A stretch of DNA of 64,000 bases from Corythucha ciliata (lineage: Eukaryota > Arthropoda > Insecta > Hemiptera > Tingidae), in NCBI GenBank assembly GCA_038030265.1, contig CM075937.1:30422198-30486197 (forward strand). Reading direction: 5' to 3'. The translations under genes were made by a program, and so were the position numbers. The notes under the pieces were generated by a model. The model ran no database searches and was not told the DNA's origin. It saw nothing but the letters and a program-made list of their open reading frames with translations. This document shows, piece by piece, positions 54,701 to 64,000 of the stretch (its first letter is position 1; each line of letters opens with the position of its first letter).

Positions 54701-54830
54701 GGCACATTGTCGAAATATTTGCGAGAGACTATAGAGAGCGACTTTTTCGCGTGCCCAGCGTGTAAAGTTTGATTTCTACAATTCAATTTATCGCCCATGT
54801 TATTTCACTAAATCGGTGGATTTTTTTGTA
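51752..54830. other. 3 kb without a supported gene
   Basis: AT-rich. Short minus-strand frames at 52618-52857 and 52800-52988 have ordinary-looking composition but no family motif, and no splice context could be established. No TIR, tRNA or retroelement motif was found. Confidence 0.35.
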
Positions 54831-55000
54831 ACGACCGAAATGGGCTAATTGAGGGTATAATTAGATAAAAAGTAAAACCTATTAATCCGCTACAACGTTT
54901 CGTCGGTCAAGTGCGCCGACATCTTCAGGTTATATTTCCACAACGAACTTTTTGTACTTGTACGTGGCACTGAGCAAACCACCTCCCATCCATCAAGTAT
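54830..55000 (-). mobile_element. Penelope-like element 3' remnant
   Basis: On the minus strand the piece GACCGACGAAACGTTGTAGC (about 54890-54910), preceded by CTGAAGATGTCGGCGCAC, resembles the non-coding 3' end of PLEs. No coding part is left. Confidence 0.5.
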
Positions 55001-55139
55001 GCGATACTATAAAATTATAAAAAACACACAACAAAAACTATCAATTGCACATGAATTAAAATGGATTCTGTTTTTATTAGGCTTATGTCAAAAGCTGGGT
55101 AGCTAGCCACGCGAAAATAGTGTACATAACTCATGATGG

Positions 55140-55215
55140 AGTAGAATTGCCTCGCTCGTTTTTTAAGGTCGACTTTACGACCTTCGTCGTAAAGTCGGCT
55201 GCGCCTCGTGAGCAA
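55140..55215. repeat. Hairpin GTCGACTTTACGACC / GTCGTAAAGTCGGC
   Basis: Palindromic module with GAGGC-like flanks (GCGCCTCGTGAGC), related in style to those at 32485-32720. Non-coding. Confidence 0.5.
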
Positions 55216-55289
55216 AAGAAACTCGCGTGCAAAATTCTACTTCCCTCACTCGTTGTGTAATATACTACGTTTTTCTTATTTTTCGTTCA

Positions 55290-55558
55290 CGCATTCTGAA
55301 ATGTGAGGTGGAGTGGTGCAGGCGTCGTTGGAGGCGGCGGAGTTCTTGGTCTCATTGCGTGGAGTCGAGGGCGGCAGGCCGGTTGGCAGTGGTGGTTTAA
55401 GGCTCTCGGAAAATGAAGCGCGACTAGTTCTCTTCGGCGAGAGTCCAGTTGCGCATCAAATCATCTCCGCCCTGAGGGGGAGAGACGACGAAATCTTTCA
55501 ACCAGCTCATTTTATATTTCGTCGACGCGGGAAAAAACCCGTGGGACCAAAGGAGTAA
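55290..55558 (+). other. GC-rich open stretch of unknown nature
   Basis: In an AT-rich neighbourhood, 55300-55470 is markedly GC-rich with an open plus frame ending at 55558 (about 81 codons, initiating only at a GTG, containing LRLSENEARLVLFGE). No motif is recognised. It could be an exon or a CpG-rich 5' region. The next 1.7 kb (55560-57230) has no gene I can support. Confidence 0.25.
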
Positions 55559-57399
55559 AAGCAAATTTTAGACCATCAAGTAAGTGTATTCGTGGACAAA
55601 CAATGGACCCCTTGTAAAACTCAAAAAATTGCTCAGCACTTAATGAGGTTTTGTTTTCACCACGTGTAAAATAAGAGGGAAGGATTAATAGCAACTAATC
55701 GTGTTATAGTTTTACAACGAGCCCAATATCAAAATTATATAACACTGTAGGTATATAAATGAACAAAAATGCGTACACGGAATGTGGCAATATTAATTTT
55801 AAATATATTAATTAAGGATGTCAACCTTAAGCTTCATATTCAAGAACGAAAGCAAAAATGCTGCTCACCATTAAGTCTAAAACAGGACGCTTCGTTTCTT
55901 ACAGCGGAAATGGACAAATCTTATATTTAAATCACGTCCTCAAGAAAGGATTTTCATTTAAAGTAAAGCTTTTACTACTCCTGTCTCGCATCCCACCCAC
56001 CAACTCATGGCCACTTCAACATTTTAATTATTTCTGGGTTTTAATAAAAAATCCACGACAAAAGAACGCTCTAACATTTACTCTTTTTGTCTTAATAGAC
56101 ATATTTAACGGCGATTTTTTTTTGAAATGTTAACTTTTACCGAAGGAAAGGTCAACCCCTCTCCCAGTATTTTCTAGTCACGAAAGGCAGAGAGCTTTTT
56201 CAGTCTCGAAAATGCCAATCACGAAGACTTATGTATTCACCTACATACTCAAGGATTGGTGGATTTGAGCTGGAGAGACTGCATAAGGGTGGAGAGGGGG
56301 TGAAGATGTTGAAAGATGAAATCCTCTTTCGTTAATACCATAGAATGTTTGGAAAATTTACGTGGGAGAGAGTGAGAGTTACTTTTTTATCCGCTATTTC
56401 TATTCCAATCCATATATATTCGTTCGACGTTCCCCTTTGTTTTGAACGGTTCACTTGAGTTTATAAACAATATGAAAAAAGGGGCACGCACTGCTAACAT
56501 GAAAAAAGACGCTGTGTAGAGTGATACTTGGGAAATTTTCTTGCTATTCGTAGAGTACTAATGGTTTCTCGAGAGGAATTGAACCGAATCCATGAGATCC
56601 CCGTCAAGTGTTGTCTCCCCCCCACCCTTCACAGCTACCCCCTTCTTATTATAGTAATATTGACATAAGCCCTTGGTTTTTATTAGGTCAGGTTGTGATA
56701 ATAACTGCGCTAGGGTGATAGAGAATGGTGGGGAAAGGGGTGGAAGTGCTTCCTACTCGCCCATTTACCGTCATGAATAGCGTTGTTACTTTGTTGAAAG
56801 TGTTTCCGTTAAACTAATGGAATCGAATGGGTTGGCTGTATCAGAAGGGGTTGGTGACATCTGTTTGGTACTGCTGTTGCTTTCCAACACAGGATTGGTG
56901 AGAATGAAAGTATTCATTCAGCATATAAATGTGCTCTTCTGAAATCGGCTTTTCCTGGAAAAATTTGAATTCTCATCTAAGAAATGCTTTACTTTTCATT
57001 TAATGTGCTTTTCTTGAGAGCTGTTTCGAGCAAGACAATACTGAATTTATGCTAATATAGAATTTTATCATTTCGTTTTTTGTTCTATCCTGCAGGCGTT
57101 CACAAAAAGTATTGCTCGATTTTCCCTCTGGTTTGCCTCAAAATCAGTTTTCATCTGCAGCAGCATTATTATTTATTTTAAATTCCAGTCGTGAATAATT
57201 TCTAGGAAGCGATAACCCTCGCCTATCATTTTGTTACTCCGGATATCTAACTATAATCCCCTTTTGGACATTACTAACTTAAACTTTACCGTTAATCCCG
57301 CAAAAGTTCTGATTCAGGGTTTCAAAATAGCTGATACTTTAAAAGTAATTTTGAGTTCCAATGCACACGCACACGGTTCCAATGCCCCCTTCAGCCATT

Positions 57400-57603
57400 G
57401 GCCGCGTTGCAAAACTCCAGACTTGTTCAGCGCTTAATAAGCTCTTAATCTTTTTCCGTTGCGAAACTATCAATCTAACTCAGCGCTGAGTAAATGCTTA
57501 AACACGTCCCATCGCGATACAAATCACCGTTGCAAAACTCCAGTAAGCGCTTAGTTCTACACTTCAGTGCTTAAACACGAGCCCCGAGTTTTGCAACGCA
57601 ACC
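57400..57603. mobile_element. MITE, compact copy of the GCGTTGCAAAACT family
   Basis: 204 bp from GGCCGCGTTGCAAAACT to the complement of GGTTGCGTTGCAAAACT, flanked by ATT on each side as a probable 3-bp duplication. Same family as 11621-12090 and without the insertion found there. Internal AGCGCTTAA repeats. Confidence 0.88.
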
Positions 57604-57839
57604 ATTGTCATGCTCATTACGCGCGGTGAACTCGGTGTTCGTAAAGATATCATTTACGTACGCTAAAAATCTGCTTAAATCCTTCAATACGACCTTAATG
57701 CCTCCATTTCGAGAAAAAAAAAAAAAAAAAAAAAAACTCAGGTCCGTAAGAATTGGACCATGAATACGGTTTGCACTTTAAAAAAAAAAGTCAATAGATC
57801 CCGAAATAAATATGAACCATCCGAGCCCACAAAAAACAA

Positions 57840-58180
57840 TTGCAAACTTACAATTTCACGGATATGTTAGCTACTAAACCTGCGAATTTACTGATATTTA
57901 GCTCCGAAATATGTCATCTCGCGGCTGTCATCAAGCTTTGGGCGCTCTTGGACCACTATGGACCATGCAATTTTACCGAAAGTTGTAATGCCGCGGATAT
58001 TCATCCAGGAAACTTCCAATTTCGATAGTGTCCATCATTCTTTGGGGCCATCTCTCCTCGCTTCAGCCGCCACAAAAAAGGCCCCAAAACTTGCAATTTC
58101 GCATTAAGATCCGAGACTGTAAATTTCGTATATATTGGGCCAGGTATTTTGTGATTTCACTCAAATTATAACCCGAACTT
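57840..58180. repeat. Degenerate minisatellite, CAATTTCG(C)GG type
   Basis: Loosely spaced CTTGCAATTTCGC and TCGCGGCT motifs, as at 5765-6110. A long A run lies just upstream (57713-57736). Confidence 0.45.
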
Positions 58181-58439
58181 GCAGACTCACAAATATATAT
58201 TTATCTCTAATGTGTGGCTATTACACGGGTCAGGCTAGAAATTACAGGTCAGGTCCGGTGTGGATCAAAGGAGGGGCTTAGAGGGCTTAAGTCGCCCTCT
58301 CTTGGTGCAGCACTCGATGGGTTCAAGTTCCGGGTCTCACGTTGGCTCTGAAAAAGCGAGAAATAACATTTGGGTGCAGATAGCCACTTTGAAGGTGCGA
58401 ATCGTCATTAGCACTGTAGCACTATCTGTAGGCTTTGGA

Positions 58440-59260
58440 AGGATCAAATGATCAGTTTGACCATTTTTAGAGCGTGAATTGCCAGTTTTCTATTTTGAGG
58501 ACACGAAATCGTCAGTTCAGACATTTTCAAAGCGTAAAGGCTCAGTTTGGCCATTTTGAATGCGCGAATAATCGATTTTGCCATTTTTAGAACATGAATA
58601 ATCTGTATAAGGCTATTTCGCCAATCGCGAATCGCCAGTTCAGATATTTATATAATAGGCCAGATAGAGTCAGCGTTGGGCACTTTCAGGGCGTAAACAG
58701 CCAGTTTACCCAATTTTACAGCACAAACTATCAGTAACGTCATTTCTAGGGCGTGAATAGTCAGTGTAATGATATCAGGGTACGAATTCGTCATTTTAGT
58801 CAATTGTAAGGTGAGAACTCAATTTATAGTCATTTTCAAGGCGCAGATTGTTAGTTTAACCATTTTGTGGGCGTGAAATAGTCAGTTATGCCATCCTTAT
58901 GGTGCGAATAGTCCGTCAAGCCATTTTTAGGTTGTGAATGATTAGTTCACTATTTCTAGGGCGTACATTGTCCGTATTCATAGAGAGTGAATAGCCAGTG
59001 TGTGATATTTTCAGGGCACGAAAGAGACAGTTATGCCATTTTGGGGTCAAAATGGTCGGGTTTTCCGTTTTTAGAGTGGAAATCGTCAGTCTGGCCATTT
59101 TAGAGTGGGAATTGCCAATTTATAAGCCATTATCTAGGTGCGAATGGTCAGTTTGGCCTTTTCCAGGCCAGGAATCACTACTTGTTCAGGCATTGCCTGG
59201 GTTTGAAGTGCTCGTAAAGTCAGTTTGGCAATTATAAGAGCTAAAATCGCCCGTTTGGCT
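58440..59260. repeat. Degenerate minisatellite, family 2 (CAGTTTGGCCATTTT...GGGCG)
   Basis: About 25 imperfect units of about 30-35 bp with the loose form GTCAGTTTGGCCATTTTTAGG followed by GCGTGAATA. Distinct in sequence from family 1, but the same in unit length and degree of decay. Overlapping short frames are products of the repeat. Confidence 0.85.
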
Positions 59261-59266
59261 ACGTTG

Positions 59267-59630
59267 GCTACCGCACCACCCTAGTCACGCCTGTGAATTC
59301 GAGGGAGTGGGGAGGCTGAAAATGCAGAATTAAAATTTATTGAAGCCAAATACTTACTAATTTTGCTGTTTTGAGTTCCGAGAAAAAATTGCTCTCAAGG
59401 TGGGATTCGAACCCACGACCTTCTAGTTTCGCGCCAGGCGCTCTACCGCTGAGCTAGCCCGAGAGGCTCACGCTAAGAGCGAACCCCACCAGAGAGAAAT
59501 CCCAATTTTTTCCCGGAGCAATTTTTTCTCGGAACTCAAAACAAGTTCAATAAAGTTTAATTCTTTATTTTGAGCCTCCCCACTCCCTCGAATTCACAGG
59601 CGTGACTAGGGTGGTGCGGTGAGGGGGGAG
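59267..59630. repeat. Palindromic element with tRNA-like core
   Basis: Left arm 59267-59392 and right arm about 59500-59630 are inverted complements (ACCACCCTAGTCACGCCTGT at the outside; TTGAGTTCCGAGAAAAAATT at the inside). The core between the arms carries a 72-nt tRNA-like sequence on the minus strand. The right end runs into a piece shared with the hairpin at 32908-33000. Confidence 0.88.
59393..59464 (-). tRNA. tRNA-like sequence in palindrome core
   Basis: 72 nt on the minus strand with seven acceptor pairs including two G-U (TCTCGGG/CTTGAGA), a perfect GCTC/GAGC D stem with AGCGGTA loop, a perfect GTGGG/CCCAC T stem with TTCGAAT loop, and good A and B boxes. The anticodon arm CCTGG-CGCGAAA-CTAGA has one mismatched pair and G in place of the universal U33. 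If read literally the anticodon is CGA, but a missing U33 argues for a pseudogene. Pol III promoter function may remain. Confidence 0.65.
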
Positions 59631-59655
59631 TAATCCCTTGAAAAGTCCTAAGACA

Positions 59656-60640
59656 TTAATTAATTTCTGGGACCAAAGAATAATAATGTATTTAAGTATT
59701 GTTCTTAATTTAACCGTTATTTAGCGTTTTTTCTCACTTCTGTACATTATAGTTTACCGAGGTAGTGGCAACGGGGCGGTTGGGGGCCCCTGAAAGCTTA
59801 AATATGGAAGTATGGAAAAATGATGATTTTTAGGTATTTACGTTCATGGAAGTTCGCGGCTACAATAGAGGAAAATTCGCTGCTTTCAATTTTTTTTAGG
59901 TCCTTAGTATGCGGTTAAAGATGAGAAAACGCATTAATATGATGTTATTGGGACAAGTACGCAGCATTGGAAAAATTGCTAATATTCGGAGCTAAAATTG
60001 TGAAAAAAGTATCGCGATGAAATTTACAGACCAAAATTGAGAAAAAGTCACTGATTTGAGGTGTATAGATTTGCCACTTCATGGCTAAAACGAAGAGAAA
60101 AACAATAATTTGCTGTTCTTTGTTAAAATTGATACAACATGCTTTTTGCAAGCGCAAAAAGGCAAGAAGGGCAACAAGAAAAAGGATATAAAACGCTGCA
60201 AATTTTACACATGGCTTTATTATTCATGAATGTAGCCAAATCCGGCTTGAAATTACACGATAATCGACACCCCACACCCCTATGAAATGGAGTGTATGTG
60301 CGATAGAACGGGTTTTTTCGAGCAATCCCAGGGCAAGATATGGCTCGGACGGTGTACGGACATTGCAGATATCGAGTCTATACATGTTTTAACGTACACA
60401 GAAAAAGTTTGAGTGTAGAGGTTGTAATAGTATATTACGATACGAGAGCAGAAAATTGCTCATTCCAAACGAGTTCGATTAGTTGCTGAACGCGAGACGA
60501 AGTCGAGAGGCGGCTTAATCATACGAGCTTCGGAATGAGCTGTTTCCGCTCGTGTATCGTACGGCATTTTCTCTACACATACCAATGGCCAAAGGTAAAA
60601 GAACAAACCAATAACCAAGGTCTGCCTATGGTCTAATTTT
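59656..60640. other. No gene; family 1 minisatellite traces and a hairpin module
   Basis: Units like CGGAGCTAAAATTGTGAAAAAAG at 59830-60130 belong to minisatellite family 1. A GAACGCGAGACGAAGTCGAGAGG hairpin-type module lies at 60488-60512, inside ACGATACGAG...CTCGTGTATCGT inverted words (60438-60560). Confidence 0.45.
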
Positions 60641-60647
60641 AGTGAAT

Positions 60648-60825
60648 AGGGGCCTTATTCACTAACTTTTTGTGTTTATTGAATAAATTTATTCAATAAA
60701 TTATTGAAAAACATTGCTTTTTTCAAAAATCATATGTTTCCGTTCAGTTTTCTTAACTTCATGAATGAGATTTTAATGTTTCTACCAAAGCAATGTTTCA
60801 ATCTCGTTAGAGAATAAGGCCCTAG
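60648..60825. mobile_element. MITE, TIR GGGGCCTTATTCACTAAC
   Basis: 178 bp with 18-bp inverted ends (GGGGCCTTATTCACTAAC against GTTAGAGAATAAGGCCC) and TA directly outside both ends. Non-coding. Confidence 0.75.
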
Positions 60826-60829
60826 GATT

Positions 60830-62840
60830 GTGTTATTTCGAATGAAGTCCTATGGAGGAAGAAATAGTAAATTGGAGAGGCCTCAATATGTGGGCGGGGC
60901 CTATTCTATCCCAGCTGAGTTCTATTGGTCAGAAAACTTCAGATTTAATTCTCTGTTTGTATTTTCTCGCACTGGTGCGAGAATGAAACGGCCACCAGAA
61001 TGGCAGATGAAATGGCCTAATAATCGGTGTACTCCATATCTAAAAAGGCTGAAAAACCTCTGTTCTAAAATAATACGCTGGGACGAGGGGTTAAAAGTGT
61101 AAATTTTAGGTGCGCCATGTTTTGAAGGAAAATGAACGCGCGGAATTCACCAATTTATAATATCGTGACGGATGCTCCGTCTCCGTCGCCGACAAGCAGC
61201 TATATCTTACAATTTGATTCAGTTTGTTGGCAGAAAAATCTCCCAAGCAAGAGAATCTTTTTTGGATAATTGCCTATATTTTCAGAGCAAAGAAAAGCTC
61301 GTCGGTTATGGCTATAATGAATTTAATTCAGTTTCCTGTAATTAACAGACTAATTATTATTTTCAAAGAAATTGTTCTAGAAAAGGACCGACAGTTTGTA
61401 ATTATTATTAATTATGAGCCATCAGAGACAAAATTAGCAATTTTCAAATTATATTCACATAAGGGAGGCGAAAAAGAAGGCCGTTCCGTTAAATCATAAT
61501 TACAGTTTGTCTAAGCTCTTTAAAACACATTTCTTCCTTCTGCTTTCTTCATTCCGGCAGCAAAATAAAAAAGAGTAGAAATAGGTAAGTTTCCAGGATT
61601 CCATAACTGAAAACATAAAGCTGTTCAAAACTAAACTCTTCCAATCGAACCACACAATTCTTTTTCCCTGTTGTTTGAAGGGTCGATGACAAGGGTGAAT
61701 AGGGGGGGGGGGAGGGATGGCGTTTCCACGCGGAATGCTAGCCGAAAAGTTTGACTTGTCCCTCTCACATCAGTCTTTATAATTGAAGTTATAATGGAGG
61801 GGGTTAGTTGTTGGAAAAAAAGTTGGAAAACTTCAATCAATCGGAAATAATAGAACACAATGATGACGAAATTAATGAAATTGACATGAGACAATGGAAT
61901 TGCCGTTGTATAAAAAAATGTGGATTCACGAAGAATGTGAAACAGGTTTGTTTAGCAATGGAAAAAGATTTAGTTATAGAATTGATGCAACTATACTCAA
62001 ACCAGACTGATGGTCTCGCATTCTCCTTGGAATTAGATTTTTCAGCTTCCACTTGTGACTTGCCGCGAAATACAAATAAGGTAAAAATTATCAGTGAAGC
62101 CGTAAAGTCGTGATAACCAGTTTTCCAACAATTTATTTTAAAATAATTTTAATTATTCGCAAAGCGCAATCATATTCGTGTTGCTGTGACTCTCCGTGGT
62201 GATGAAAGTGTGCTAAGCCGTGAGCGAATTGATGAGTCTTCTCGGATACTCTGAAACTGCGTCCGTGTCTTTCCCGTTTCTCAGTCAGACCTGCTCTCCA
62301 GGGTGTCGTGGGAGCTTATTATGAGTCGAATACATTTGCCTATTTCCTGCTGAGTTCTTCTTCACGTTGGTTCACTATGCGACGCTTGGACGTACTTCAA
62401 TCCCGTCAAGAAGATCAATGTTCCGATTCTTGCTCGGGTATTCTCTCATCTCTCATTTCTCTTCGCTAACTATATCCGGGCGCTCCATTGGAAGTTTACT
62501 CCTTCCCTTTATTTATGCCTTATTTGAGCAGTCGGTGAACTCATCTACCGTTTCTTGTGTTTTTCCCTTTTCCTCGTTGGTGTGCGAAAAACATGATTGC
62601 TGCCATCGGTTTGTACCTCTCTTTTATTTATCCTTGTCGTCTTGCTCGTGGTGAATGACTTGCTGTACAGCATTGCCTATCTGTCTGAACTCCGTTTGCT
62701 CTGTCTTTCACTCGTTTGAATAAAAAAAACTGCAAAATTCTTATTTTTTTATTTTCAATATCTGATAATGACCTTCAAATTAGATGGATATAATGAATAA
62801 TTCTGTCGCCGGTATTTTTAATTAATAAATTAATTAAACT
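60830..62840. other. No supported gene
   Basis: Two plus-strand open stretches, 61224-61499 (about 91 codons) and 61808-62113 (about 101 codons, Cys-containing CRCIKKCGF, acidic IIEHNDDEINEID), begin without ATG and carry no motif I recognise. They could be exons or chance. The rest is AT- or pyrimidine-rich spacer. Confidence 0.25.
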
Positions 62841-62904
62841 GATGTTATCCGGACGATGATGGAAGGGCATAGCCCAACACGATTCGAGTTTCGAGAAAAA
62901 ATGG

Positions 62905-62976
62905 CTCCCCGGCGAGTTTTGAACCCGCAACCTCTAGATTACCAGTCCATCACGCTGCCAATTGCGCCACGGAGAC
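62905..62976 (-). tRNA. tRNA-like sequence, left arm
   Basis: 72 nt: acceptor GTCTCCG/CGGGGAG (six of seven pair), D stem GCGC with AATTGGCA loop, anticodon arm ATGGA-CTGGTAA-TCTAG (weak), normal 5-nt variable region, T arm GCGGG-TTCAAAA-CTCGC. Loop text would give anticodon GGT (Thr). Stem defects suggest decay relative to the right-arm copy. Confidence 0.55.
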
Positions 62977-63014
62977 GCCTTTGGCAGTCGTCCTCCGAGG
63001 GATAAGCCAAAGGC

Positions 63015-63096
63015 ATCTCCGTGGCGCAATTGGCAGCGTGCTGGACTGGTAATCCAGCCCAGCACCTGGTTGCGGGTTCAAATCCCGCCGGGGAGC
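63015..63096 (+). tRNA. tRNA-like sequence, right arm, followed by T run
   Basis: Acceptor ATCTCCG/CGGGGAG (six of seven pair), D arm as in the left copy, a perfect anticodon stem CTGGA/TCCAG with loop CTGGTAA (anticodon GGT, Thr if functional), and a perfect T stem GCGGG/CCCGC. The variable region is about 14 nt, roughly nine longer than in the left copy. TTTTTT follows within a few bases, a Pol III-type terminator. Possibly expressed, but the long variable region and the acceptor mismatch are unusual for tRNA-Thr. Confidence 0.6.
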
Positions 63097-63233
63097 CATT
63101 TTTTCTCGAAACTCGAATCGTGTTGGGCTATGCCCTTCCATCGTCGTCCGGATAATATCAGTTTAATTAATTTATTAATTAACCTTCAAATTTGTAACTC
63201 GTCATTTCGCCGGTGATAGTGAAGCTTAAAAAA

Positions 63234-63473
63234 ATGTTTCATGGGAGGGGCCAACGCGAAATTTCCACTCGAGGCCCATCAGAGCCTGGTCCGACTATTA
63301 CAGTTCCTCCACGATTTTTGCATGCACTCTTAGAAGAACACACATCTCTGTCACGAATCTATGATAATTTCAAAGCAGTTCCTGTCGTCATCGGTGTGAA
63401 GGGAAAACTGCGCCCCATGCTGAGCGGCACTGCCAGTGCCACGCAGTTCAATGGTGTGCCACCATTAAAGTGA
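63234..63473 (+). CDS. Hypothetical short ORF, 79 aa
   Basis: ATG at 63234, open to a stop at 63471-63473. Contains TVPPRFLHALLEEHTSLSRI and VPVVIGVKGKLRPMLSG, which look like ordinary protein rather than repeat, with balanced codon use. No family is recognised. It could be one exon of a larger gene running toward the window end, where a donor-like GTGTAAGT lies at 63774. Existence as a gene is uncertain. Confidence 0.3.
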   Translation: MFHGRGQREISTRGPSEPGPTITVPPRFLHALLEEHTSLSRIYDNFKAVPVVIGVKGKLRPMLSGTASATQFNGVPPLK

Positions 63474-63474
63474 A

Positions 63475-64000
63475 TAGTTTCAAAACCCTTCAAATCGTTA
63501 ATTTCCCCCTTCAATTCCAATCCCAGAAACCCTTCAATTTAAATGTTTATGCTGAAAGTTGAAATGAAATTAAGAGCACGTATAGTCTAACAGAATTGGA
63601 ACAACTTACTCTTCGTAGAAATGTCCACGATAAAGACTCTTGTGAACTCAACGCCTTAACTTGATTCAATGCATCCATCAGCGAGAGGATGATGAACCGC
63701 GTCGTTATGGCAACAGAACTGCTGAGGGCAGTATTATATTATCTTCGTGTAATCAACTCAGAAGTTCCAAGTGTGTAAGTAACTCGCCCTTAAACAAACT
63801 CCATCAGAGCAAACCGTCTAAAATATCAACGTTTAAACGGGTAAACAAAAGGTTTTTAATAACCTTTTTCCATGGCGACTATGTGTAGACGAACAAAACG
63901 GTTACTCTTTGCTTCCTCTTGTGTTCTTTCTCTCATTGTAACAATTTCTTGGAATGTCGGGGGGAGCACTTAGGGATTCGCATTTCATTTTGGTTCAAAT
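63475..64000. other. No gene assigned
   Basis: AT-rich. A plus frame at 63661-63888 has no recognised motif and no ATG at its beginning. Confidence 0.25.

Larger units (their letters stand above)
62840..63170. repeat. Palindrome whose two arms each contain a tRNA-like gene
   Basis: Left arm about 62845-62990 and right arm about 63003-63170 are inverted complements, around a spacer of about 15 bp. Outer words are ATTAATTAAACTGAT...TCCGGACGA; then CGATTCGAGTTTCGAGAAAA lies beside each tRNA-like 3' end. Each arm holds one tRNA-like sequence, so the two are head to head. Confidence 0.9.

Noticed and set aside
59393..59464. Functional tRNA with anticodon CGA
   Set aside because: U33 is missing and one anticodon-stem pair is mismatched, so decoding function is doubtful; kept only as tRNA-like.

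Overview
The window reads as nuclear DNA of an insect: AT-rich, intron-containing and crowded with eukaryotic transposable elements. The species cannot be fixed from the sequence. The only host gene family I can identify with confidence is the insect odorant receptor (7tm_6) family. It lies between about 17.7 and 46.7 kb, all on the + strand. Two receptor genes can be assembled with exact splice sites and phases, each giving five exons and 428 codons: gene D (43637-46612) and gene C (29176-38605). Upstream of C lies an intact but orphan first exon, A (17930-18783). Between C and D lies A', a truncated copy of A (39502-39884). A and A' are each followed by the same decayed receptor remnant. The order A-C-A'-D indicates that an A+C unit was duplicated, with a breakpoint inside A' exon 1. 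Gene C has since been stretched about threefold by insertions in its introns, yet all its exons stay open.

Region by region. 1-2250: long-TIR IS630/Tc1-mariner element with an intact 372-aa transposase. 2.65-9.1 kb: three Penelope-like (PLE) fragments, a large foldback element and a palindrome with a tRNA-like core. 9.1-17.6 kb: dispersed duplications, small TIR elements, a large degenerate minisatellite and a Ty3/gypsy pol remnant. 17.7-46.7 kb: the receptor cluster, with a LINE, a nested stack of TIR elements (22.5-25.3 kb), hAT-like elements, gypsy and PLE fragments and foldbacks. 46.9-64 kb: mostly gene-poor repeats, one THAP zinc-finger exon (50.8 kb), several MITEs, a second minisatellite family and two more tRNA-associated palindromes (59.4 and 63.0 kb).

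The two most interesting patterns are these. First, exon A has the same donor phase as C exon 1 but no exons 2-5 of its own, which raises the possibility of alternative first exons sharing one C-terminal module. Second, tRNA-like sequences sit inside inverted-repeat elements three times in 64 kb. All family names come from motifs read by eye; no database search was run.
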